Below are positions 17,701-25,700 of a stretch of 64,000 bases of DNA, piece after piece. The first letter of the stretch is position 1; every line of letters starts with the position of its first letter. This DNA comes from CAIZQW01 sp942493055 (lineage in GTDB: Bacteria > Verrucomicrobiota > Kiritimatiellia > RFP12 > UBA1067). The translations under genes and the position numbers were made by a program. Under the pieces are notes generated by a model. It had not been told where the DNA came from. It worked only from the letters and a program-made list of their open reading frames with translations, and ran no database searches. The DNA is taken from contig OW818680.1 of NCBI GenBank assembly GCA_942493055.1, positions 2,976,001 to 3,040,000 of the forward strand, in the 5' to 3' direction.

Positions 17701-17940
17701 CTGGGAGGGAAGGGGAAGGCGGGCGGACTTGACATCGATCGTGGGGAGCTGAAGCTTCAGGTGCGCGACGACTCCGTCAGCGGCAACAGCCTCTTTCAGC
17801 GCCTCTGTCCATGCTTTGCGCAAATCCTCCACGCCTGGATCAAAAGGGGAGTTTGCATCTGTAAGAGCGACAGGATGAAAGGCCTGTTCTCCCCAGAGAT
17901 AGAACTGCTCGTCGCACCAATGGAGGTGAAGCATTAACAT
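14761..17940 (-). CDS. SNF2-family DEAD/H-box helicase
   Basis: About 1059 residues. Bacterial SNF2 proteins are ATP-driven double-stranded DNA translocases. The C-terminal half has Walker A DDMGLGKT (about residue 570), [18 protein letters not shown] (DEAQ box, about 665), [17 protein letters not shown], and late motifs [17 protein letters not shown] and [21 protein letters not shown]. The N-terminal half is less conserved and probably carries the bacterial SNF2-associated domain. Between CNHPEQYL and [13 protein letters not shown] sits an extra stretch of about 40 residues encoded by a 76-bp palindrome (15352-15427). Start choice is uncertain: GTG at 17970 or ATG at 17940 or 17934, none with a clear ribosome-binding site. 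Confidence 0.9.
   Translation of the reverse strand: [1059 protein letters not shown]
15352..15427. repeat. 76-bp palindromic element in frame inside the SNF2 helicase
   Basis: The left arm begins GGACACCTGCGCCCCACC and the right arm ends GGTGGGGCACAGCTGTCC. Read as inverted copies they match at roughly 20 of 25 positions. The element interrupts the conserved region between the ATPase lobes without breaking the frame. Confidence 0.8.
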
Positions 17941-17979
17941 GGAAGCGCCATCGTACGCTATACGGCGCACGTTGTAAAG

Positions 17980-18120
17980 CTGGAATGGTGGTAGACACTG
18001 GAATGATGGAATATTGGAATGGTGGAATGATGGGGCGAGAGGCGGTTGGCAGTCGCAGTCAGCAGTACCCAGTTTCCAGTTTCAGTATTCCAACATTCCC
18101 GTATTCCAGTATTCCGTTTC
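17980..18120. repeat. GGAATGAT/ATTCCAGT inverted-bracket element, copy 1
   Basis: A left block of TGGAATGATGGAATATTGG-type octamers (about 17980-18032) is followed by a right block of complementary CAGTATTCCAACATTCC units (about 18082-18120). The pair can fold on itself. Further copies lie at 37322-37470, 39242-39395 and 47441-47529. Confidence 0.85.
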
Positions 18121-18129
18121 CCCCCCTCC

Positions 18130-18909
18130 TCACCCATTCATACCTCCCATCTTGTAGCCGTCGAGGTCGAGCGCGACAAAACGAAAGCCCGCGGCCTTGA
18201 TGGCTGTTGTCAGGACTTTGCGTTTTTCGATAACCGCAGGGATATCAGAGGCCGGCACTTCGATGCGCGCCACCTCGCCATGATGCCGCACACGGCAGTG
18301 CGCGAAGCCCTGCTCGTGGAGCGACTGTTCCGCGCGCTCAATGATACTCAGCTTTTCACGGGTGATCGGCGTGCCAGAGGGGATGCGCGTAGCCAGGCAG
18401 GCGTTGGCGGGGAGCTGGGCCGTCGGAAGTCCCGCCCGCGCAGAGGCGGCGCGGATCTCCTCCTTGGTGAAGCCGGCATCGGCGAGCGGACTCTTCACGC
18501 CCAGCTCCTGCGCAGCGCGTTTCCCGGGACGGAAGTCGTAGCCGTCATCGACATTCGCGCCGTCGAGCACGATGTCAAAGCCTTGCGCTGCAGCCGCCTC
18601 CTTGATCATGCCAAAGATGTGCCGCTTACACACATAGCAGCGGTCAGGCGGATTTGCCGCGTAGGCCGGGTCGTCCAGCTCTCTGGGCGTAACGACCACA
18701 ATACGCGCGCCCATCTGCTCCGCGCATTGCAGCGCAGAGGCAAACTCGCAGCGCGGCAACGTCGGCGTGTCAGCGATAATCGCCAGCACCCGGTCGCTGC
18801 CCAGCGCCTGAAGCGCGCTCCAGAGCAGGAAGGTGCTGTCCACACCGCCGGAAAACCCGATGGCCACGCGGCCATACGAGGTCAGTAAGGATTCGAGTTT
18901 GGTGTTCAT
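18130..18909 (-). CDS. larE: ATP-dependent sacrificial sulfur transferase LarE
   Basis: 259 residues. LarE donates sulfur to the pyridinium biscarboxylic acid mononucleotide precursor of the nickel-pincer cofactor, usually from its own cysteine. The N-terminal PP-loop motif GFSGGVDSTFLLW binds ATP. PPDRCYVCKRHIFG and LDGANVDD are family hallmarks. NACLATRIPSG contains the cysteine corresponding to the sulfur-donating residue. Length is normal. The start overlaps the panC stop in an ATGA (18906-18909), so translation is probably coupled. The protein ends YKMGGMNG close to the inverted-bracket repeat. Confidence 0.94.
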   Translation of the reverse strand: MNTKLESLLTSYGRVAIGFSGGVDSTFLLWSALQALGSDRVLAIIADTPTLPRCEFASALQCAEQMGARIVVVTPRELDDPAYAANPPDRCYVCKRHIFGMIKEAAAAQGFDIVLDGANVDDGYDFRPGKRAAQELGVKSPLADAGFTKEEIRAASARAGLPTAQLPANACLATRIPSGTPITREKLSIIERAEQSLHEQGFAHCRVRHHGEVARIEVPASDIPAVIEKRKVLTTAIKAAGFRFVALDLDGYKMGGMNG

Positions 18910-19895
18910 AAGATTCTGTTATCAATCAGCCGCGTCTTGCCGCAGTAGGCGGCGATCAGCGCCACATTGCCAGGCTCGACCTGGCTCACAGGGTCCAGCG
19001 TATCCGCATCCACAATCGCCACATAGTCCACGATCAGTCCGTGCCGCTCCAATACGCTCCGCATCTGTTCGCGCAAGGGCTCAGCCGCCGGATGGCTGGC
19101 GCCCACACTGCCCAGACTCTTGAGCGCAAAATTTAATCCGAGCGCGTTCTCGCGTTCCATTTTGGAGAGGTAGACGTTCCTCGAACTCATGGCCAGGCCG
19201 TCGGGTTCGCGCAGCGTGGGCGCCATGACAATATCAACGGGGAAATTCAGATCCCGCACCATGCGCCGGATGATTGCCACCTGCTGGTAGTCCTTCTGTC
19301 CGAAGACCGCCACATCGGGCTGGACGATATTGAAAAGCTTGGCGACCACGGTGCAGACGCCACGGAAATGTCCGGGCCGGCGCGCCCCGCAGAGGCCGCG
19401 CTGCAATTTTTCTTCGTCCACGAAGACACTCGCATCCGGGGCATACATCATCTCCGGGCTCGGGACGAAGACCACGTCGACACCCGCGTCACGACAGAGT
19501 TGCAGATCATGTTCTTCATCGCGCGGATACTTTTCGAAGTCCTCGTTCGGACCGAACTGGGTGGGATTGACAAAAAGCGTCACGCAGACCACATCCGCCT
19601 GCTTCCGGGCCTCTTCCATCAGCGACAGATGGCCGGCATGCAGATACCCCATGGTGGGGACGCAACCGACGCGCTTCCCGGCGCGGTGATGCTCCCTGGC
19701 CCACTCGGTCACCTCGCAGGGAAAGCGCATCACCTGCATGTTACCGTCTTTGGCGGTTTCGAGAAAAATTTCATCCAGACGCTCAAGAGACGCTTCGGGC
19801 GTGTGATGAGGCTCTCCTGGCTTGTGAAGAATGATCCGTTTTTCCAGAGGCGGGGGGATCTCGGCCTGATAATTATGCTTAACAATAATTTTCAT
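18906..19895 (-). CDS. panC: Pantothenate synthetase (pantoate-beta-alanine ligase) with N-terminal extension
   Basis: 329 residues. PanC joins pantoate and beta-alanine with ATP to make pantothenate, the precursor of coenzyme A. PTMGYLHAGHLSLM carries the HIGH-type ATP-binding motif; LFVNPTQFGPNEDFEKYPR, GHFRGVCTVVAKLF, QKDYQQVAIIRRMV and MSSRNVYLS are all standard. The family is normally about 280 residues. Here about 52 residues precede the usual start (from MQVMRFP), beginning MKIIVKHNYQAEIPPP. An internal start at 19739 has no ribosome-binding site, so the extension may be real. It is the first gene of a panC-larE pair. Confidence 0.93.
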   Translation of the reverse strand: MKIIVKHNYQAEIPPPLEKRIILHKPGEPHHTPEASLERLDEIFLETAKDGNMQVMRFPCEVTEWAREHHRAGKRVGCVPTMGYLHAGHLSLMEEARKQADVVCVTLFVNPTQFGPNEDFEKYPRDEEHDLQLCRDAGVDVVFVPSPEMMYAPDASVFVDEEKLQRGLCGARRPGHFRGVCTVVAKLFNIVQPDVAVFGQKDYQQVAIIRRMVRDLNFPVDIVMAPTLREPDGLAMSSRNVYLSKMERENALGLNFALKSLGSVGASHPAAEPLREQMRSVLERHGLIVDYVAIVDADTLDPVSQVEPGNVALIAAYCGKTRLIDNRIL

Positions 19896-20355
19896 GAGTC
19901 CAGTCTGTTATAAGTAAATGCACACGTATGTTATGAGTATATCCCTTCCCCCCTCTCTCTGTCGAGAACGATCTACGACGCAACGCGGACGAATGACAGG
20001 GTGACGGATTGACAGGGTGACCCGCCTTCGCCAAGGCTTCCTCCTACGCTCCGCTACGGCGGATAAAACGGCGCGGCAGGCAGGGTGACAGGCTGACGGG
20101 GTGAGCGGATGGGCCTGCGGCAGTCCGATACGTCCTGCCGTACTTGGGAAGCTTAGCCAAAGTACGGCGGGATCTATGAGACCGCCGACAGATGGGCCTC
20201 AGCGGCTCACCGGGACGGTTCGCCCTACCATGCTTCGCACGGGGCATCCGAAGGAGGTAGGGCGAACCGTCCCGGTGAGCCGCAGGTTCGCGCCTGTCCG
20301 CCGAGCCTCCAACTTTAGAACTTTAGCACTCTCGAACTTTAGAACTTCTTTTAGC
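19896..20355. repeat. Composite repeat region between panC and yifB, including a 27-bp perfect inverted repeat
   Basis: No gene seen. 19992-20021 and 20078-20105 are TGACAGGG arrays. 20022-20063 is a variant of the GCCAAGGCTACGGCGG palindrome. 20109-20186 contains GCGGCAGTCCGATACGTCC and GGGATCTATGAGACCGCCG, shared with 42.14 kb and, in part, 33.20 kb. 20202-20228 and 20257-20283 are perfect 27-bp inverted copies starting GCGGCTCACCGGGACGG. 20311-20348 is an AACTTTAG array. Confidence 0.88.
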
Positions 20356-21891
20356 TCACACCCAGATGCTGCGGTCGAGCGAGCGGTATTGGATGGCTTC
20401 GGAGATGTGGAGGGCGTTGATCTCGTCCGCGTGATCCATGTCGGCAATGGTGCGCGCGACCTTGATGATGCGGTCGTAGGCGCGTGCGCTGAAATTAAAT
20501 TCGGTCATCGCCATCTTGAGCAGCTCGGCAGCCTCGGGCGCGGGCACGCAGTACTCCTGGACGTGCCGCGCGCTCATCGCGGCGTTGCAGGTGATCTTCG
20601 GATGGCGCGCAAACCGTTCGCGCTGGCGCCGCCGGCACGCTTCGACACGTTCGCGGATCACGGCGGAGGGCGTCCCCCGCGAGAGGGAGCTCATCTGCTC
20701 ATAGTTCACAGGCGGCACTTCAATGTGAATGTCGATGCGGTCCAGCAGCGGCCCGGAGATCTTGTTGCGATAGGCCTGGATTTTGGTCGAGGTGCAGCGG
20801 CACTCGCGCTTGGGGTCCCCTGCAAAACCGCACGGGCAGGGGTTCATGGCAGCTACGAGCATGAAGCGCGAGGGGAAGTCGAGCGTGGCCGAAGCGCGGG
20901 AGATCGTGACATGGCCGTCCTCCAGCGGCTGGCGCAGCACTTCGAGCACGTTGCGATGGAACTCCGGCAGCTCGTCCAGGAAGAGGACGCCGCGATGCGC
21001 CAGGCTCACCTCGCCGGGCAGCGGATGGGCGCCGCCGCCCAGCAGCCCCGCGTCGGAGATGGTGTGGTGCGGCGCACGGAAGGGACGGTGGAAGACGAGC
21101 GCCTGATGACTCTTCAGGGTGCCGGCAATGCTGTGGATGCGCGTCGCTTCGAGCGCCTCTTCGAGATTCATCTCCGGCAGGATGGAGGCGATCCGGCGCG
21201 CGATCATTGTTTTTCCAGCGCCGGGTGCGCCGATCATCAACAAATTATGGCCCCCGCTGACCGCCACTTCAATCGCACGCTTGGCTGACTCCTGGCCCTT
21301 GACATCCGCAAAGTCATCGACATGCCCGCGCTCGCGCTGGATCATCTCGGAGAGGTCCATCTTAAAGGGGTTGAGATGCAGCTTGCCGGAGAGGAAGTCA
21401 ATCGCCTCGCGCAAGTGGCGCACAGGATAGACATCAATGCCCTCCGCGACTGCGGCCTCTTCCGCGTTGTCCGCCGGCACGATGATGCCGCGCTTGCCCT
21501 GGTTGCGCATCTCGAGCGTCACAGGCAGCACGCCCCGCACGCGGCGCACCTCGCCGCTCAAGGCCAGCTCGCCGATGAGCGCGTATTGGTCGAGGTTCGG
21601 CATCTCAGCCTCGCCTGTGGCGGCCAGAAGCCCGGCCGCGATGGGCAAATCATAGACCGGCCCCTCTTTCTTGATGTCGGCAGGCGCGAGGTTGATGGTC
21701 GTACGGCCCAGCAGGGGACGGAAACCGGAGTTGTTCATCGCGGTCATGACGCGGTCCTTGCTCTCGCGGACTGCCGCGTCCGGAAGCCCGACAATGACAA
21801 ATTGCGAATCGCCCTTGCCGGCATTGACCTCGATCTCGACAGAGTATGCATTGACGCCGTACACGGCGCCTGAATAGACACGTGATAACAT
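20356..21891 (-). CDS. comM: YifB/ComM family Mg-chelatase-like AAA+ ATPase
   Basis: 511 residues, normal length. The family includes ComM, a hexameric helicase promoting branch migration during natural transformation. The N-terminal domain has MLSRVYSGAVYGVNAYSVE and VGLPDAAVRESKDRV. The AAA+ core has Walker A MIGAPGAGKTMIARR and GVLFLDELPEFHRNVLEVLRQPLE (Walker B). The zinc-like segment NPCPCGFAGDPKRECRCT is typical. The C-terminal lid has FSARAYDRIIKVARTIADM. The start at 21891 has AAGGAG seven bases upstream. No competence cluster is adjacent, though a possible remnant of a ComEA-like N-terminus lies at 22463-22576. Confidence 0.93.
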   Translation of the reverse strand: MLSRVYSGAVYGVNAYSVEIEVNAGKGDSQFVIVGLPDAAVRESKDRVMTAMNNSGFRPLLGRTTINLAPADIKKEGPVYDLPIAAGLLAATGEAEMPNLDQYALIGELALSGEVRRVRGVLPVTLEMRNQGKRGIIVPADNAEEAAVAEGIDVYPVRHLREAIDFLSGKLHLNPFKMDLSEMIQRERGHVDDFADVKGQESAKRAIEVAVSGGHNLLMIGAPGAGKTMIARRIASILPEMNLEEALEATRIHSIAGTLKSHQALVFHRPFRAPHHTISDAGLLGGGAHPLPGEVSLAHRGVLFLDELPEFHRNVLEVLRQPLEDGHVTISRASATLDFPSRFMLVAAMNPCPCGFAGDPKRECRCTSTKIQAYRNKISGPLLDRIDIHIEVPPVNYEQMSSLSRGTPSAVIRERVEACRRRQRERFARHPKITCNAAMSARHVQEYCVPAPEAAELLKMAMTEFNFSARAYDRIIKVARTIADMDHADEINALHISEAIQYRSLDRSIWV

Positions 21892-21919
21892 GAAACGACT
21901 CCTTATTTATTATTTTTTA

Positions 21920-22368
21920 CCCACGGAAAACACGGAAAAACACGGAAAAATAGCTAGATGACAAAGCGAACATGCTGCACCTGTGGGTAATGCCCGAAGT
22001 TGACCAGAAGCCCCACGGGGTTCTTTGTCGCATGGAGATAGTTTAGCACCTGTGTCTTGTGTTGATCTACGATGGCCTGCACCGCTTTTATCTCAAGAAT
22101 GACCGACTCAAAACAGATAAAGTCAGGAACAAATCGCTTCTTTAGCTGTCTTGTCTTGTAGGTCAGGATCAACTGCTCCTGCTCACGAAAAGGAATATTC
22201 CGATCAGCAAGCTCATACGACAAACACTCCTGATAAACATCCTCTAAAAAACCGCACCCCATCTGCTTATATACTTCAAAACACGCACCCAAGATGCTGT
22301 ACGTCTCTTTTTCATACAACAGTTTCGACATTTGATCTCCTTCCGTGTTTTTCCGTGTGTTCCGTGGG
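21920..22368. repeat. Inverted CACGGAAAA repeats bracketing the GxxExxY gene
   Basis: Left 21920-21950 reads CCCACGGAAAACACGGAAAA and continues with another copy. Right 22341-22368 is its inverted counterpart, ending TTCCGTGTGTTCCGTGGG. The gene occupies the whole interval between them. Confidence 0.85.
21954..22331 (-). CDS. GxxExxY family protein (PD-(D/E)XK-like)
   Basis: 125 residues, the usual length. The name-giving motif is GCGFLEDVYQECL (G-x-x-E-x-x-Y). The segment VPDFICFESVILEIKAVQ has the D...ExK spacing of a PD-(D/E)XK nuclease-like fold, followed by QVLNYLHATKNPVGLLVNFG. The biological role of the family is not established. GGAG lies about six bases before the ATG. It is flanked by inverted short repeats, giving it the look of a small transposable cassette. 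Confidence 0.9.
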   Translation of the reverse strand: MSKLLYEKETYSILGACFEVYKQMGCGFLEDVYQECLSYELADRNIPFREQEQLILTYKTRQLKKRFVPDFICFESVILEIKAVQAIVDQHKTQVLNYLHATKNPVGLLVNFGHYPQVQHVRFVI

Positions 22369-22462
22369 GAAAAACAATTGTCGCGCCAGCGCTATGCGTC
22401 TGGACGATAACGGCACGCTTCTGCATTGCCTTTTTTTTAATGATCCGCTAAACTCACGACCC

Positions 22463-22576
22463 GTGAAGTTTAACTTGAAATTCCGTCCCTCATTAACAGC
22501 ACAGGAGCGCCTCGCGCTCCTGTTTGTGGCCGGCCTCCTGCTCCTCGGCCTCGTGGCCCGCACCGCAGGCGGCTAA
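22463..22576 (+). CDS. Possible small membrane protein or gene remnant (37 aa)
   Basis: A GTG-initiated frame encodes a short basic N-terminus and one hydrophobic helix (RLALLFVAGLLLLGLVAR), ending TAGG and a stop. The combination LTAQERLALLF before a transmembrane helix resembles the N-terminus of helix-hairpin-helix (ComEA-like) proteins, so this may be a truncated gene. There is no good ribosome-binding site. The 24-bp palindrome GGGCGTATAGGCGCCTATGC-GCCC (22586-22609) follows the stop. Confidence 0.3.
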   Translation: MKFNLKFRPSLTAQERLALLFVAGLLLLGLVARTAGG

Positions 22577-22748
22577 GCCTGCTCCGGGCGTATAGGCGCC
22601 TATGCGCCCAGGGTCCCTGCCTCTGCGGCTCACCGGGACGGTTCGCCCTACCCGCTTCGCACAAATCATTCGAGTGCTTCGCGCCTGCCCGCCTCGCCAT
22701 TCCACTTTAGAACTTTAGAACTCTCGAACTTTAGAACTTCTCCGCGCC
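22577..22748. repeat. Palindrome and short-period arrays
   Basis: 22586-22609 is a near-perfect 24-bp palindrome. 22629-22655 repeats the arm GCGGCTCACCGGGACGG of the 20.2 kb inverted repeat. 22703-22740 is an ACTTTAGA array abutting the stop of the giant secreted protein gene. Confidence 0.85.
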
Positions 22749-25700
22749 TCAAGGCGCGGGCACATTGATCAGTTCGTTGGTCGACAGACGCTGGTCGTTC
22801 GCATCCAGGCGCCACTTGAACCAGGCGGCGGTATTCGTGTAGGCATTGATCCGTGTACGGGCCCAATAGTTGCTGTCAAAGGATCTGTCGGTGACATAGT
22901 ACTGGCCAAAGGGTCTGTAGGGTTGTGTTGTGAAACTCTCCTTGATCCAGATCGAGACCATGGCATCGCCCAGCAAGTGGGTGAGCCTGTTGGTCTGGCC
23001 GGCCTGGTTGATCGTCGCCATCTCCAGCGTCAGCCACAAGCCGTACGTATCCGGCTCGATGGCGTGGTTCGAGAAGAGCAGGCGATTCGTCTGCGTGGGA
23101 TCCATGTCCAGCCAATACTTCTCGGTCATCGTGAGCGGCGAGTTGGTCCCGGCCGCGCCGAAGTAGGAGGGCGACAGGCCCCTGTCAGGATACTGCTGCA
23201 GCCACGCGATCATGCCCGGCGTGGTCACGGCGTCAATCACGCTCGGTGCCAGCTTGAGGTCGGAGACGAGGTTGATGTTCGTCTGGACGTTCACAAGCGC
23301 CAGCGCAAAGTTGGTGATCGTCGTCTGCTGCGCAGGCGAAAGGATCTGCACGTTGTTGGAGGTCACGCCGTAGAAGCGGAACCACGGCTCTGCCGCATAG
23401 ACGAAGTTGGTCCCCTGCCCCTTCTTGAGCTTGAACTGGAGCGGATTCTGGCGGACATTGTTCTGCCAGCCATGCGTCAAGCCGTCCGGCGAGATCAGCG
23501 TCGAGGTCACCAGGACGTTCGAGCCGCCAGGTGAAGGCGCGAACGGGAAGGTCTGTCCGATGTTCATCCGTCCAGGCGTCCAGTTAAAGGTCACAAAGCC
23601 CGGCGCCCAGGTGTTGGTGGAGTCTGTGCGGGCGTATTGCCCGGCAGCCACATCGACCGTGCCCGTGAAGGAGAGCGACCCGTTGTAGTGCTCGCGTCCC
23701 ACATACTTGAAAGGCGTCTGAGGCGCTGGCTCGTCCGCGACATAGGTTTCACCGTTAGGCGTGTCGATTGTGTTGCGGTCCCATTCGTAGGTGATCGCAT
23801 GCTCATACATGCCCATCGGACGCTTCAAGCGATAGCCGCCCGGGTAGAGGCTGGCACCGGCGGAGCCCCTGATGTTCTGGATGGCTTGATGCACGGTCGT
23901 GGTCGTGGAGAGCGGCGGATAGGATGGCACGGCCGAGGTCGCCTCAAAGGCGTAGGGACCGACCACAAAGAGACCGTAACCGTTCGCGCCGAGCGCCGGC
24001 TGGATCGCGCCGGCGGACTCGATGCGCCACGCGAGCCGTGGCTCGTAATATTCGTTCAGGATCTCCATGCGCCAGCCGCTCAAATCCATCCAGGCAGGCT
24101 GGGCAATTTCGATGTAGGGATTTATGAAGACCTTCGGCCCGATCGAGCCGTAGCTCTCATTCAGGTTGAGCTCGTTGATCCAAACCGAGCCGGGCGGGAC
24201 ATCGTAGGTGATGTAATAGGGCGTCCACGAGGTCTTGGGCTCGCCCGTGACAACGTGGCCGACACGGTTCAGATCCACCGGGAAGTACCAGGATGGATTC
24301 GTGAAGTGCTCCGCCGTATCCTGCGTCTGGTAGATCGTGTGTAACCCATTGCCAACATACTCGGCCCAGACAATATACTGGACCACATTGTACTTCTCCT
24401 GCTCCGGGATGCCGGTGTTCATGAAGTCGCCCGTGATGCGGTAGATGCGCTCTCCCGCATCCACCAGCGTCATGGGCTTCGTGAACTGCTTGTCCAACGG
24501 GGCATTGAAGACGCCCCAGGTGTTGGTGCCCAGCACGTAGGTGATCCAGACTTGGATGTCCTCCGGATCCAGCAAGACGTTGGTGAGCTGAGCTTCAACG
24601 CCGATGTCCTCGCCTTCAAGGGGTTGCTTGGTCACGATCGGTGCAGGCGAACCGGGCAGCAGCAGCTTCACGCCGGTGATGTCAAAGCGCGGATAGATGG
24701 CTTCTGTCACCACGATCTCTTCGATACAGACACGCTGAGGCGTCCCCACCGAAGGCACCACGCCTTCCACCACAAGCTTCACAGCCTTGATGTCGTTCGG
24801 CACGGTCGGGTGGCTGTAGTAGAAGGGACGGAAGAAGGCGTTGGTGATGTTCGTGAAGGTGTAGACCTTGTCCCAGAAGACATCGGGCTTGTTCTTGTCC
24901 CACCCAGCCGTGGTCACATAGACAGCGATGGAGGTGTTGGTGTTGCCTGCTGCGTATGCGGTGGTAAACGCACGCGCCAGGAAGGAGATGGTGCCCAAGC
25001 CGCGCGTCAGGCGCGGCGCCATGATGTAGGGGTTGAACTGGGTCATGGGGCGGCCCGGGATGATGTTCAAGGTCGGACTGTTGTTCATGTAGCCTGAACG
25101 CGCCTTGTCGACATCCGTGTCCGCGACGGTCTGCTTGTCGAGCCACCACTTGTCCGTCTCCGTATCCGAGATCTTCATGTTGTAGGCGGCCCAGTCGTTC
25201 GGCGAGTTGGTCGGGTTGTTCCAGATCACAATGTTCCGCACGTCAACAGTCGCCTTGCGGTTGGTCACGATATTGTTGATCACGCGCACATAGAGGTTCG
25301 TGGCCGGCGCAATCGCCAGATAGATGTTGGCAGGGGTCCAGCTCCCGGTAGCGGCAATGTTGAGGTTCGTCACATCCACCCAGCCCAGTTCCGTGTCATC
25401 CTGCGGGAAGGCGCCCGATGTATACTGAATCTTGAGCTGGGCCGGCACGGCAACCGCGCGGTAGTCAAAGGAGATCGACCCGAGACCGAGAATGCGCTCG
25501 GAACGCACGCCCTGAATCAGCTCCGGATCAGCCTGCGACGCGTCCAGATGGGCAAACCAGGTGTCGGCGACGTTGTAGTTCAGCCAGCCTTCGGTGATCC
25601 TCCAGTTGTCTGACGGCGAGGCCTGAATAGTCTCACCGCGCCAGCTTCCCACGCGCACGCCGTCCACCACCACCCCGACTGTGTCATTGGCCTGAATCCG

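Noticed and set aside
20311..20348. CIRCE-like heat-shock operator (a TTTAGCACTCTCGAAC segment)
   Set aside because: It is one unit of an AACTTTAG array; the 9-base arms of CIRCE are not present as an inverted pair and the neighbouring gene is not a chaperone.
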